From: an uncultured Mailhella sp.
Lineage (GTDB): Bacteria; Desulfobacterota; Desulfovibrionia; Desulfovibrionales; Desulfovibrionaceae
Direction: 5' to 3'
DNA length: 21,973 nt
Assembly (NCBI RefSeq): GCF_905187505.1
Contig: NZ_CAJJIC010000034.1
Location: forward strand, 1-21,973
Shown one piece after another: positions 1 to 7,991 of the stretch; the first letter of the stretch is position 1, and each line of letters begins with the position of its first letter. Both the position numbers and the translations under genes were made by a program. The notes under the pieces are model-generated. The model made no database searches. It had not been told where the DNA came from and saw nothing but the letters and a program-made list of their open reading frames with translations.

Positions 1-286
1 TGCCCGCAGGAACGGAACAGGTCTCGGCCACGGCCATGGTCGCGCTGTGAAGCTTTCGCATCTCCTCCTTGAGCAGACCGACGCCGGACCCTTGAGCATC
101 GTTGGACCGGAAGGAATTGGAGCAGACGAGTTCGCAGAGCAGCGGACTTGTGTGGGCGGGGGAAAAGGCTTCGGGCTTCTGTTCGTACAGCGTGCATGCG
201 AGCCCCGCCCGTGCAAGGGCGAGAGCGCATTCACAGCCGGCAAGTCCGCCGCCGATGATGACGAAAGCGGGCGTTGAGGTATCCAT
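1..286 (-). CDS. trmFO: TrmFO, folate/FAD-dependent tRNA (uracil-54) methyltransferase, 5' part only
   Basis: The first 95 residues are visible; the rest lies beyond the left edge. TrmFO makes ribothymidine at position 54 of tRNAs in the cytoplasm, using methylene-tetrahydrofolate and FAD. The sequence shows an N-terminal FAD-binding Rossmann motif (VIIGGGLAGCECALALA, about residues 9-25) followed by the family signature LVCSNSFRSN (about residues 54-63), where the Cys is the conserved one near the flavin. The ATG at 286 is chosen because GGAG lies about 6 nt upstream and the FAD motif begins right after it. The gene is divergent from the EF-G paralogue, and a small GGCGG/CCGCC hairpin (310-323) sits in its presumed 5' leader. 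Recognition is from motifs and is secure; nothing can be said about the C-terminal part. Confidence 0.93.
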   Translation of the reverse strand, partial: MDTSTPAFVIIGGGLAGCECALALARAGLACTLYEQKPEAFSPAHTSPLLCELVCSNSFRSNDAQGSGVGLLKEEMRKLHSATMAVAETCSVPAG

Positions 287-309
287 GACGACTCCGTGAT
301 GAGAAAAGA

Positions 310-323
310 GGCGGTATTCCGCC
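310..323. repeat. Short perfect hairpin in the trmFO leader
   Basis: GGCGG-TATT-CCGCC forms a 5-bp stem with a 4-nt loop, 24 nt upstream of the trmFO start. A near copy, AGGCGG-CATT-CCGCCT, occurs in the leader of the universal stress protein gene at 11342-11357. Function unknown; too short to be a terminator on its own, and no T-run follows. Confidence 0.4.
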
Positions 324-446
324 GTTGAAAAATGGCGCGCCCGTGCCGCGCGGCTCAAACCTTACTGGAAGACAGGGGGAAAGTCACTCTTTTATGACCG
401 GCCGGGAGAAAAGTCCGTTTTTCACCAGAAAAATAGCGGTATGCGC

Positions 447-476
447 TTGACAGGGCATGGCGGCACTTTTTATGAC
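447..476 (+). promoter_or_regulatory. Probable sigma-70 promoter of the EF-G paralogue gene
   Basis: A consensus -35 box TTGACA (447-452) is followed by an 18-nt spacer and TATGAC (471-476, 4 of 6 matches to TATAAT). This predicts a start near 483 and a leader of about 80 nt before the ATG at 562. It lies in the only AT-richer stretch of the trmFO/EF-G divergent region. Confidence 0.6.
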
Positions 477-561
477 CTTATATAAGGATTCACTGAACTG
501 ATGCAGGGGCCTCGCGCCCTTTTTGCGTCCGAGAGAAATTCAAACCCTAGTGGAGATTCGT

Positions 562-2628
562 ATGTCCATAGCTTTGGAGAACCAACGCACCTACGCCCTC
601 ATCGGCACCGGTGGCTGCGGTAAGACTTCGCTGGCAGAAATGCTGCTGTTTCAGGCTGGAATCATCAATCGTCTTGGCGCCATAGAAGAAGGCACCACGG
701 CTCTGGACTACGAACCCGAAGAGATCAAGCGTCGCGGCTCCATTCAGCCCGGCTTCGCCACTTTTGACTGGAAGGGATATCGTCACAATCTCATCGACAT
801 CCCCGGCGACTCCAACTTCGCCGGCGACATGGAATGGCTGCTTTCCGCCGTGGACAGCGCGGTCATCGTCGTCGACGCCGTGGACGGCGTGCGTCCGCAG
901 ATGCGCCGCATGTGGAAGAGCGTGAAGAGCGCGGGACTGCCCGCCGTTGCCGTGGTCACCAAGATGGATCGTGAACGTGCCGACTTCGACGCGGCGCTGA
1001 ACAGCCTGACCACGCATCTGGGCGTCCGCCCCGTGGTGCTCTACATCCCCGTTCTGGAAAACGGCGAATTCATCGGCCTTGTGGACGTGTTCGCAGGCAA
1101 GGCCTATCGCTTCCTGGAAAACGGCGAAACCGAGGACATGCCCATTCCGGCCGACATGGAAGATGAGGTCATGCTTCTGCGCGATACGTCCGTGGAAAAC
1201 ATCGCCACCTCCGATGAGGATCTCATGAACCGTTATCTGGAAGAAGGCTCCCTGTCCGACGAGGACATCACCCTCGGTCTGCGCAAGGGCGTTCTTTCCG
1301 GCGAAATCGTGGCCGTACTGCCTTCTTCCGCCATGCAGAACCGCGGCGGACGTCGTCTGCTCAACCAGATAAACAACCTGCTCGCCTCGCCTGCCGACCG
1401 TCCCGCCGTGCTCGGTGCCGACGGCTCCGAACGCGCCGCCGATCCCGAAGGGCCGGCCGCCTGCTTCGTGTTCCGCTCCCTTAACGACGCCTTCTCCGGT
1501 CAGGTCAACATGCTGCGCGTCATTTCCGGCACCATTTCTTCCGACTCCACGCTGAAGAACATGCGTACCGGCGAAATGGAACGGCTGGGATCGCTCTTCT
1601 ACGTCAACGGCAAGACGCAGACCGCCTGCAAGGATGCCCTCGGCCCCGGCGCCATCGTGGGCGTGACCAAGCTCAAGAGCACCCGTACCGGCGACACCCT
1701 GTGCGACGAAAAGGCTCCCTTTGAGGTGGAACTGCCCAAGCTGCCGCCGCAGCTCATCACCTTCGCCCTCGCGCCCAAGCAGAAGGGCGACGAAGACAAG
1801 GTGTTCGCCGCCGTGCAGAAGCTGTTTGACGAAGACGTTACCCTCAAGCTCGGCCGCGACGAGGAAACCTCCGACATTCTGCTGTCCGGCATGGGGCAGC
1901 TGCACATCGAAATTTCCGTGGAGAAGGCCCGCCGCCGCTCCAAGGTCGACATCGTGCTCAAGACGCCCAAGGTGCCTTACCGCGAAACCGTGCGCGGCAA
2001 GGTGCAGGTACAGGGCCGTCACAAGAAGCAGTCCGGCGGCCGCGGTCAGTTCGGCGACTGCTGGATAGAGATGGAAGGCGCTCCTCGCGGCTCCGGCTAT
2101 ACCTTTGAGGACGCCATCGTGGGCGGCGTCATTCCCCGTCAGTACATTCCCGCCATCGACAAGGGCATTCAGGAAAGTGCCGCCCGCGGCTACCTTGCAG
2201 GCTGCCCCGTGGTGGACTTCAAGGTTCGCGTGTACGACGGTTCCTACCATACCGTGGACTCTTCCGAAATGGCCTTCAAGATGGCCGGTTCCATCGCCTT
2301 CAAGGCGGCCATGGCACAGCTCAAGGTCGTGCTGCTCGAACCCATCGTGCAGATGACCGTGACCATCCCCGACGAGTACATGGGCGACGTCATCGGCGAT
2401 CTGTCCTCCCGTCGCGGCAAGGTACTCGGATCCGATTCTCAGGGCGGAATCACCGAACTCAAGGCCAACGTGCCCATGAGCGAAGTCTTGCGCTACGCTC
2501 CCGACCTGCGCAGCATGACCGGCGGTCAGGGCGTGTTCACCATGGAATTCGATCACTATGAGGAAGCTCCTCAGCCCGTGGTCGACAAGGTCGTGGCCGC
2601 TCACCAGGCCGCCAAGGCCGGCGAATAG
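562..2628 (+). CDS. EF-G paralogue (FusA2-like translational GTPase) with non-canonical G motifs
   Basis: This 688-residue protein has full EF-G architecture: a G domain (about 1-280), domain II, domain III, domain IV with the signatures GGRGQFGD and VYDGSYHTVDSSEMAFK, and domain V with EYMGDVIGDLSSRRG and DLRSMTGGQG. Canonical EF-G moves tRNA and mRNA through the ribosome. Here the P-loop reads GTGGCGKTS (15-23) instead of the usual AHIDAGKTT. The G3 motif reads DIPGD (79-83) instead of DTPGH, so the His that positions the hydrolytic water is Asp. G4 is TKMD (133-136) rather than NKMD. The switch I RGIT motif is replaced by RGSI. These changes and the isolated position, not beside ribosomal protein or tuf genes, point to a second EF-G of the FusA2/EF-G-2 type rather than the main fusA. 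The start at 562 is preferred over an upstream in-frame ATG (523) because GGAG lies 8 nt before it and the protein then begins at the G domain. It has its own promoter and is followed by strong hairpins. Confidence 0.88.
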   Translation: MSIALENQRTYALIGTGGCGKTSLAEMLLFQAGIINRLGAIEEGTTALDYEPEEIKRRGSIQPGFATFDWKGYRHNLIDIPGDSNFAGDMEWLLSAVDSAVIVVDAVDGVRPQMRRMWKSVKSAGLPAVAVVTKMDRERADFDAALNSLTTHLGVRPVVLYIPVLENGEFIGLVDVFAGKAYRFLENGETEDMPIPADMEDEVMLLRDTSVENIATSDEDLMNRYLEEGSLSDEDITLGLRKGVLSGEIVAVLPSSAMQNRGGRRLLNQINNLLASPADRPAVLGADGSERAADPEGPAACFVFRSLNDAFSGQVNMLRVISGTISSDSTLKNMRTGEMERLGSLFYVNGKTQTACKDALGPGAIVGVTKLKSTRTGDTLCDEKAPFEVELPKLPPQLITFALAPKQKGDEDKVFAAVQKLFDEDVTLKLGRDEETSDILLSGMGQLHIEISVEKARRRSKVDIVLKTPKVPYRETVRGKVQVQGRHKKQSGGRGQFGDCWIEMEGAPRGSGYTFEDAIVGGVIPRQYIPAIDKGIQESAARGYLAGCPVVDFKVRVYDGSYHTVDSSEMAFKMAGSIAFKAAMAQLKVVLLEPIVQMTVTIPDEYMGDVIGDLSSRRGKVLGSDSQGGITELKANVPMSEVLRYAPDLRSMTGGQGVFTMEFDHYEEAPQPVVDKVVAAHQAAKAGE

Positions 2629-2640
2629 TTTGAAACCGAC

Positions 2641-2663
2641 GGGGGAAGACGCGATCTTCCCCC
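2641..2663 (+). terminator. Hairpin downstream of the EF-G paralogue
   Basis: GGGGGAAGA (2641-2649) and TCTTCCCCC (2655-2663) form a perfect 9-bp stem with a 5-nt loop, 13 nt after the stop codon. No T-run follows, so it may act as an mRNA 3'-end stabiliser together with the next hairpin. Confidence 0.5.
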
Positions 2664-2673
2664 TCACGCATGA

Positions 2674-2718
2674 AAGGACGGCGTTCTTTCCCTCTTTGGA
2701 GGAAAGAGCGCCGTCCTT
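2674..2718. terminator. Long hairpin between the convergent EF-G and EVE genes
   Basis: An 18-bp stem, 2674-2691 with 2701-2718, with a single G-T wobble and a 9-nt loop lies between two convergent genes. Only a short T-rich tail follows on either strand. A bidirectional termination or 3'-end protection role is inferred from strength and position. Confidence 0.6.
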
Positions 2719-2868
2719 GTCGTATGCAGAAGAGAAGAAGCGCGGAAGAAGAGAAATAAAGAAGCGTCGAGCAGGGGGCGGCCGTGCTCCGGATGGGAAC
2801 GTGCCGTGCTCTCTTCGAGGCTTTCGCTCAAAGACGCGCTCCCGGCGTTCCACCGTGTGAGGCGGCGT

Positions 2869-3351
2869 CTAATGTGTGGCTTCGAGAGGCTTCTCGTCTC
2901 CGGCCATGGCCATGATGTGCCGGAAGAAAGGTTCTTCCACGGGCTGCACGGAAAGACGGCTGCCGCGCTTGAGCAGTTCCATGCCCTCAAGTTCCGGCTG
3001 CCTGCGCAGCTCGTCCAGAGGTATGGGTCTCTCGAAACGACGCACCAGCCTTACGTCCACCATGTACCAGCGGGGATTTTCCGGCGTGGCCTTTTCGTCG
3101 TAGTGCCGGTTCTTCGGGTCCTGAGCCGTATGGTCCGGGTAGGCCTCGCGCACCACTTCCACAAGCGCCACGATTTCCGGCTTCTTGCCGCTGTGATAGA
3201 AGAATCCGAGATCGCCTTTCTTCATGGAGCGCATGAGATTTCGGGCCTGATAGTTGCGCACGCCGTCCCAGGAGGTGGTGGCATCCGGGGAAAACATGAG
3301 ATCATCCAGAGAAAAACAGCCGGGTTCCGTTTTAAAAAGCCAGTATTGCAT
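2869..3351 (-). CDS. EVE-domain protein (thymocyte nuclear protein 1-like)
   Basis: This 160-residue protein consists essentially of one EVE domain, a PUA-like fold proposed to bind modified nucleobases in DNA or RNA. Visible signatures are the N-terminal YWLFKTEP (3-10), the TSWDGVRNYQARN segment (about 26-38) and the GDLGFFYHS strand (about 46-54). The central VVREAYPD and C-terminal WYMVDV segments are also typical. Length and domain limits fit the stand-alone bacterial family. The ATG at 3351 is preceded by AGGA about 9 nt upstream and by a good minus-strand promoter (3393-3421). It stands alone, convergent with the EF-G paralogue. The biological role is not established even for homologues, so no substrate is assigned. 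Confidence 0.9.
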   Translation of the reverse strand: MQYWLFKTEPGCFSLDDLMFSPDATTSWDGVRNYQARNLMRSMKKGDLGFFYHSGKKPEIVALVEVVREAYPDHTAQDPKNRHYDEKATPENPRWYMVDVRLVRRFERPIPLDELRRQPELEGMELLKRGSRLSVQPVEEPFFRHIMAMAGDEKPLEATH

Positions 3352-3392
3352 GGAGCATCCTTGATGGGTTAATAGAGGCGGGCCATGCCTTT

Positions 3393-3421
3393 TCTATAAG
3401 GTCGAGTGCCGGTCATGACAA
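3393..3421 (-). promoter_or_regulatory. Probable promoter of the EVE-domain gene
   Basis: Read on the minus strand, TTGTCA (3416-3421) and TATAGA (3393-3398) are separated by exactly 17 nt. This predicts a start near 3386 and a leader of about 35 nt. Confidence 0.6.
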
Positions 3422-3642
3422 GAGAGCGGATGGAACATGGCCGGGAGCTTTCCGGTTCTCCATGCAGGGGAACGTGACCCGGCACGCGTCTTTTGCGGCG
3501 GGAAGAACAGGCTGTTTCTTCTGTTTTTTCTCCCTGTGTCGCTCTGCGGAGCCGGATGAGGGAATTGAAGGGGAACCTTGGTTCAATTTTTGCGTACATA
3601 AAATTAAACACAATGTATTTCAATAAGTTATCAATATCAACA
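3422..3642. other. Non-coding stretch between the EVE gene and the next plus-strand gene
   Basis: No supported gene is seen. The stretch contains an imperfect stem-loop in which CATGG and CCATG flank two CCGG segments (about 3436-3464). A weak AU-rich hairpin, GAAGAA (3502-3507) with TTCTTC (3516-3521), is followed by a T-run on the plus strand. The end of the stretch becomes abruptly AT-rich from about 3580. Open frames here lack ribosome-binding sites and protein-like composition. Confidence 0.4.
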
Positions 3643-3672
3643 TTGACACTGTCCATGCACGGATGCTATGCA
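3643..3672 (+). promoter_or_regulatory. Probable promoter of the small unrecognised gene at 3722
   Basis: TTGACA (3643-3648) is followed after 18 nt by TATGCA (3667-3672). The upstream DNA is AT-rich and contains a tandem TATCAA TATCAA (3629-3640) and the dyad CAATGT (3611-3616) / ACATTG (3640-3645), the latter overlapping the -35 box. This could be an operator, but no regulator can be named. Confidence 0.5.
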
Positions 3673-3721
3673 GGACAAAAGGGGCTCAGGCCCCATGCAT
3701 CATGTTGGAAATGGAGTTGTC

Positions 3722-4096
3722 ATGGCCACCGCGATGAATGAACTGGAAAAAATGACGCTGCATCTGGAAAACGACGCCGATTTCATGTTTTATGGACGGC
3801 TTTTTTCCGAGGCGGTGTGGTACGATGAATACAGCGGTGTGCTTACGCATCAGAAGCTTTATGTCACCGATCAGCACGAGCAGGTGTATGTCATTCAGAA
3901 GGGCAGTGGAGAAAGGACTGTTTGCCGTGCCTATCGCATATCCGTGCACGGAGAGCGCTGCGTGATGTACAACGGTCGCTACACCATGGAGATTCCTCTC
4001 GATCTGCTTCTGCTTGCCGTGCGCACGCTGTGCGGCATGGAAGACGGCATGGCGCTGGAACAGGTCGAGGAGATTCTTCGCGCCGCCAACTGCTGA
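3722..4096 (+). CDS. Small protein of unknown function
   Basis: I do not recognise a family for this 124-residue protein. It has no signal peptide, no membrane segment and no Cys cluster. The middle is rich in aromatic and beta-type segments (FMFYGRLFSEAVWYDEYSG, residues about 20-38, and a run ending VYVIQKGSGERTV). The C-terminus looks helical (IPLDLLLLAVRTLCGME, then a short charged helix). The ATG at 3722 is chosen over an upstream in-frame ATG at 3668 because ATGGAG sits 5-10 nt ahead, and because 3668 overlaps the predicted -10 box. It is followed after 102 nt by the M16C protease gene on the same strand and may share its transcript. Coding is supported by codon bias matching the neighbours, a clean ribosome-binding site and a promoter. 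Confidence 0.75.
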   Translation: MATAMNELEKMTLHLENDADFMFYGRLFSEAVWYDEYSGVLTHQKLYVTDQHEQVYVIQKGSGERTVCRAYRISVHGERCVMYNGRYTMEIPLDLLLLAVRTLCGMEDGMALEQVEEILRAANC

Positions 4097-4198
4097 GAAA
4101 TGACGGTCCGGTCTTCTGCCCGCGGGGCGTCGCTGGCGACCTTGCCACGGGCCGCCTTTTTCATTTTGAACACAGGAAAACGCATATAAGGAAAACGC

Positions 4199-7102
4199 AT
4201 GAACAGCCATGGATTCACCCTTGTGAGGGAAGAGCGTCTGCATGAGGCCGGCGGTCGTGTCCGTCTCTGGAAGCACGACGTCACCGGCGCGGAACTTCTG
4301 TCCGTCTGCAACGACGACGAGAACAAGTCCTTCGGAGTGAGCTTCCGCACGCCGCCGAAGGATTCCACGGGCGTGGCCCACATTCTCGAGCACTCCGTGC
4401 TCTGCGGTTCGGACAAGTATCCGGTGAAGGAACCCTTTGTGGAGCTTCTCAAAAGTTCCCTTCAGACCTTCCTCAACGCGCTCACGTTCCCCGACAAGAC
4501 CTGCTATCCCGTGGCGAGCTGCAACCTTCAGGATTTCTATAACCTGGTGGACGTGTATCTCGACGCCGTGTTTCATCCCCGCATCGACGAGAACGTGCTT
4601 CGTCAGGAAGGCTGGCACATCGAGGCCGAAGGGCCCGATTCTCCCTGGCAGTTCAAGGGCGTGGTGTTCAATGAGATGAAGGGCGTGTACTCCTCGCCCG
4701 ATTCCGTGCTCATGGAGGAGTGTCAGCACGCCGTTTTCCCTGACATGCTCTACAGCCTCGACTCCGGCGGCGATCCGGCCGTGATTCCCACGCTCACCTT
4801 CGAGGCCTTCCGCGAGTTTCATGCCACCTACTATCATCCTTCCAACGCGCGCTTCTTCTTCTGGGGCGACGACCCTGAAGAGGCGCGTCTCTCCCGCATA
4901 GCCGAAGTGCTCGCGCCCTACGAGAGGCGCGAGGTTCGCTCCGAAGTGCCGCTTCAGCCCCGTCTTTCCTCCCCGCGTCTTCTCGAGGTGCCCTATGCCG
5001 CGTCCGAAGGCGAGGATGCCGACAAGGCGCATGTGGCCGTGAACTGGCTTCTGTGCGAATCGAAGGATACCGAGGAGATGTTCGTGCTCAACATGCTCGA
5101 ACACGTCATTGCCGGGCTGCCGGGCTCGCCGCTGCGCAAGGCGCTCATGGATTCCGGTCTCGGCGAGGACATTTCCGGCTGCGGGCTTGAAAGCGATCTG
5201 CGTCAGGCCTACTTCTCCATGGGCCTGCGTTCCATAGATGCGAAGAGCGCGCCTGAGGTGGAACGTCTCATGATGGACACGCTTGCCGATCTGGCGGAAA
5301 ACGGCGTGCCCGCTCCGGCCGTGGAAGCCGCGCTCAATTCTCTGGAATTCATGCTGCGCGAGAACAATACCGGTTCGTTCCCGAGGGGGCTTGCCGCCAT
5401 GTTCCGCAGCCTCTCCGACTGGCTGTATGACGGCGACGCCTTTGCGCCGCTGGCCTGGGAAAAGCCGCTGGCCTCCATCAAGGCGCGTCTTGCGTCGGGC
5501 GAAAAGGTGTTTGAGAACGCCATCCGCCGCTGGTTCCTCGACAATCCCCATCGCGTCACCGTGCTGCTTCTGCCCGACGCCGGTCTTGCCGCCGCGAGGC
5601 AGGTTGCCGAGGATGCCCGCCTTGCCGCCATTCATGACGGCATGAGCGAAAAGGAACGCGAAGAGGTGGCGGACATCGCCGCGGCCCTTCGTGCCGCTCA
5701 GCAGAAGCCCGATTCCCAGGAGGCGCTGGATACCGTTCCGAGTCTCGGAAAGAAGGATCTGCCCGTTGAAAATGCGGTGCTTCCCTGCGCCGTGGAGCAG
5801 AAGGGCGGACTTGACGTGGTGACCCATGAGCTCGACACCATGGGCATTCTCTATGCCCGGCTTGCCTTTGACCTTTTCGCCGTTCCTTCCCGTCTGCTTC
5901 CTCTGGTGCCTCTTTATGCCCGTGCGCTTACCGAGCTCGGCACGAAGCGCAGCGACTACGTGACGCTCGGCTTTGAGATTTCGGCCCATACCGGCAGTCT
6001 CGGTGCGGGAGCCGTGGTCCTTCCCCGCGTGTCCGACGCCTCTCCGGTCTGCTATCTTTCCGTTTCCGGCAAGTGCACGGCGGACAAGGTGGAGCGCATG
6101 ACCGCGCTCATGCAGGAGATTCTTCTTGAGCCCGACTTCGACAACCGCGACCGCTTCATGCAGATGGTCCTTGAGGAAAAGGCCCGCATGGAACAGGCCG
6201 CCGTGCCTTCGGGACATCTTCTGGTGAACACCCGTCTGAACGGCGCCTTGTCGCTTGCCGGCCGCATTTCCGAGGAGATGAACGGCGTGAGCGAGCTCTT
6301 TTACGTCCGGGAGCTCATCCGTCGCGTGGACGAGAACTGGGAGAGCGTGCGCGACGATCTGGCGGCTCTTCATGAGAGCATCGTGCGCCGTGACGACGTG
6401 AAGCTGGACATGACGGCCGACGCCGCGCTTCTCGGCGCTGCAAGTTTTCCGCTGGAAGCGCTGGTGCGCCGTCTGCCTTCCCGTCCGCTGCAGGCGTGCG
6501 CCCTTGATCTTGCGCCTCTTCCCGGAGCCGAGCTCCTCGGCATTCCCGCGCAGGTCAACTACGTGGGCCTCGGCCTCAGTCTGAAGGGCACCGGATACGT
6601 CTACAGCGGTTCGCAGGCGGTCATTCTGCGTCATCTGCGCATGGGCTATCTGTGGGACCGCGTGCGCGTGCAGGGCGGGGCCTACGGCTGCTTTGCGCGT
6701 TACGGCCGCGCCACGGAGGCCTTCACCTTTGCGTCCTACCGTGATCCCAACGTCGAAAACACGCTGCGCGTCTATCGTGAGACCGCGGATTATCTCGGCA
6801 ACCTTTCCCTGTCCGAGGCCGACATCACCCGTGCGGTGGTGGGAGCCATAGGCGACGTGGATGCCTACATGCTGCCCGGAGCCAAGGGCGCCACGGCCTT
6901 TTCCCGCTGGATGAGCGGCGAGACCGATGAACAGCGTCAGCGCATCCGCGAGGAGATTCTTGCGACCAGACTTTCCGATTTCCATGATTTTGCGCCCTAT
7001 CTGGCGCGTGCGCTTGAGAAGGCCGTGCCCTGCGTGCTCGGCGGGGCCGATGCCGAAACGGCGGCCCGGGCGGACGGATGGACCATAACCCGGGTGCTGT
7101 AG
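4199..7102 (+). CDS. M16C-family zinc metalloprotease (presequence protease PreP type)
   Basis: This 967-residue protein has the two-halved M16C layout of PreP, which degrades unstructured peptides inside a closed chamber. The inverted zinc motif HILEH (H61, E64, H65) lies in the first half and is followed by the distal ligand region FNEMKG (E159). The conserved segments PFVELLKSSLQTFLNA and NLQDFYNLVDVYLDAVFHPRI lie between them. The second half carries the non-catalytic domain with GGAYG and a nearby Arg/Tyr-rich segment (about 825-845), expected for substrate binding. There is no signal peptide, so it is probably cytoplasmic. The ATG at 4199 has AAGGAAAA just upstream, and that site is duplicated (AGGAAAACGCAT at 4174-4185 and 4189-4200). 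The TPR gene starts 25 nt after its stop. Its natural substrates in bacteria are not established. Confidence 0.93.
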   Translation: MNSHGFTLVREERLHEAGGRVRLWKHDVTGAELLSVCNDDENKSFGVSFRTPPKDSTGVAHILEHSVLCGSDKYPVKEPFVELLKSSLQTFLNALTFPDKTCYPVASCNLQDFYNLVDVYLDAVFHPRIDENVLRQEGWHIEAEGPDSPWQFKGVVFNEMKGVYSSPDSVLMEECQHAVFPDMLYSLDSGGDPAVIPTLTFEAFREFHATYYHPSNARFFFWGDDPEEARLSRIAEVLAPYERREVRSEVPLQPRLSSPRLLEVPYAASEGEDADKAHVAVNWLLCESKDTEEMFVLNMLEHVIAGLPGSPLRKALMDSGLGEDISGCGLESDLRQAYFSMGLRSIDAKSAPEVERLMMDTLADLAENGVPAPAVEAALNSLEFMLRENNTGSFPRGLAAMFRSLSDWLYDGDAFAPLAWEKPLASIKARLASGEKVFENAIRRWFLDNPHRVTVLLLPDAGLAAARQVAEDARLAAIHDGMSEKEREEVADIAAALRAAQQKPDSQEALDTVPSLGKKDLPVENAVLPCAVEQKGGLDVVTHELDTMGILYARLAFDLFAVPSRLLPLVPLYARALTELGTKRSDYVTLGFEISAHTGSLGAGAVVLPRVSDASPVCYLSVSGKCTADKVERMTALMQEILLEPDFDNRDRFMQMVLEEKARMEQAAVPSGHLLVNTRLNGALSLAGRISEEMNGVSELFYVRELIRRVDENWESVRDDLAALHESIVRRDDVKLDMTADAALLGAASFPLEALVRRLPSRPLQACALDLAPLPGAELLGIPAQVNYVGLGLSLKGTGYVYSGSQAVILRHLRMGYLWDRVRVQGGAYGCFARYGRATEAFTFASYRDPNVENTLRVYRETADYLGNLSLSEADITRAVVGAIGDVDAYMLPGAKGATAFSRWMSGETDEQRQRIREEILATRLSDFHDFAPYLARALEKAVPCVLGGADAETAARADGWTITRVL

Positions 7103-7127
7103 CGTGCCGGCCCACGAAGGACATGCC

Positions 7128-7976
7128 ATGAACAATGAGAAAACGCGCGGCACCATGCTGACCAGCTCCGCCGTGATCCTGTGCCTTGTCACCTTTGTCG
7201 CGGGCTTTGCCTGCGGCAGCATGATGGGCGAACATAAGGCGCTCACGCGGGAGACTCCCGCGCAGGCGGCCGCCCCCGCGCCCGCCCAGACGTCTGCCTC
7301 CGCTTCGTCTCTGCCCGACGCCGCGGCTCAGGCGGAACACATAAAGCATCTCAGGGAAGACGCCGTGAAGCAGCCGGACAGCGCCGAGGCATGGACGAAG
7401 CTCGGCAACGCCTGCTTCGACTTCGGCGATCCCGACGGGGCCATAGAAGCCTATCAGACCTCGCTGCGCATTGAACCCGGCAATGCCGACGTGCGCACCG
7501 ACATGGGCAGCATGTACCGCATGAAGGGCGAGCCGGAAAAGGCCGTGGAATGCTACGATCAGGCACTCAGGGATCAGCCCGGGCACAGAAACGCCGTGTT
7601 CAACAAGGGCGTGACCATGCTGCTCGATCTGGAACAGCCGGCGCAGGCCGTGGCCTTCTGGCAGTCCGTGCTCAGGGACGATCCTTCCCTTACGCTGGCA
7701 AGCGGCGCAAAGCTCCGCGACATCATGCCGGAAATACTGGTGGACGCCGCGCTTCAGCTCGAGGCACGGGGCAGAAAGGACACGGCTCTCGTGGCCTATG
7801 AGCAGGCCATAGGACTCAGCGACTCCTTTGCTCCGGCACTGGTGCACGGCGCGTGGCTTCTGGAGGGCATGGGACGTTCTGCCGACGCGCTGCCTTTGTG
7901 GAAGCGCGTGCTCGAGCTTTATCCCGACGCCACAGACCCTGCGGGCAAGCCGGTCCGCGACCGTTTCAAGAAGTAA
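7128..7976 (+). CDS. Membrane-anchored periplasmic TPR protein
   Basis: The 282-residue protein begins with a short basic cytoplasmic tail and one hydrophobic segment (about residues 9-27, ILCLVTFVAGFACG). An Ala/Pro-rich linker (about 35-65) and tetratricopeptide repeats follow. Canonical TPR signatures are visible at about residues 82-115 (AWTKLGNACFDFGDPDGAIEAY) and 116-149 (DMGSMYRMKGEPEKAVECY), with degenerate repeats behind. It resembles the NrfG/CcmI-type TPR proteins but has no cytochrome maturation neighbours, so that role is not claimed. An adaptor between the membrane and periplasmic or outer-membrane partners is inferred. The ATG at 7128 is preferred over a GTG at 7104 because AAGGA lies 6 nt upstream. 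It is 25 nt after the protease and 15 nt before the kinase-like gene, so co-transcription is likely. Confidence 0.85.
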   Translation: MNNEKTRGTMLTSSAVILCLVTFVAGFACGSMMGEHKALTRETPAQAAAPAPAQTSASASSLPDAAAQAEHIKHLREDAVKQPDSAEAWTKLGNACFDFGDPDGAIEAYQTSLRIEPGNADVRTDMGSMYRMKGEPEKAVECYDQALRDQPGHRNAVFNKGVTMLLDLEQPAQAVAFWQSVLRDDPSLTLASGAKLRDIMPEILVDAALQLEARGRKDTALVAYEQAIGLSDSFAPALVHGAWLLEGMGRSADALPLWKRVLELYPDATDPAGKPVRDRFKK

Positions 7977-7991
7977 TCATACGGGATTGTC

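Noticed and set aside
547..2853. Long open frame antisense to the EF-G paralogue (about 770 codons)
   Set aside because: Same shadow effect; it also runs through the convergent hairpins, and the sense strand has full EF-G motifs.
3629..3645. Possible Fur- or FNR-type box
   Set aside because: TATCAA repeats and the CAATGT/ACATTG dyad only loosely resemble either consensus, with wrong symmetry or spacing.
3686..7246. Very long open frame antisense to the M16C protease (over 1,100 codons)
   Set aside because: It mirrors a gene whose GC-rich codons rarely create stops on the other strand. It has no ribosome-binding site, biased His/Arg/Gly composition and no recognisable domain.
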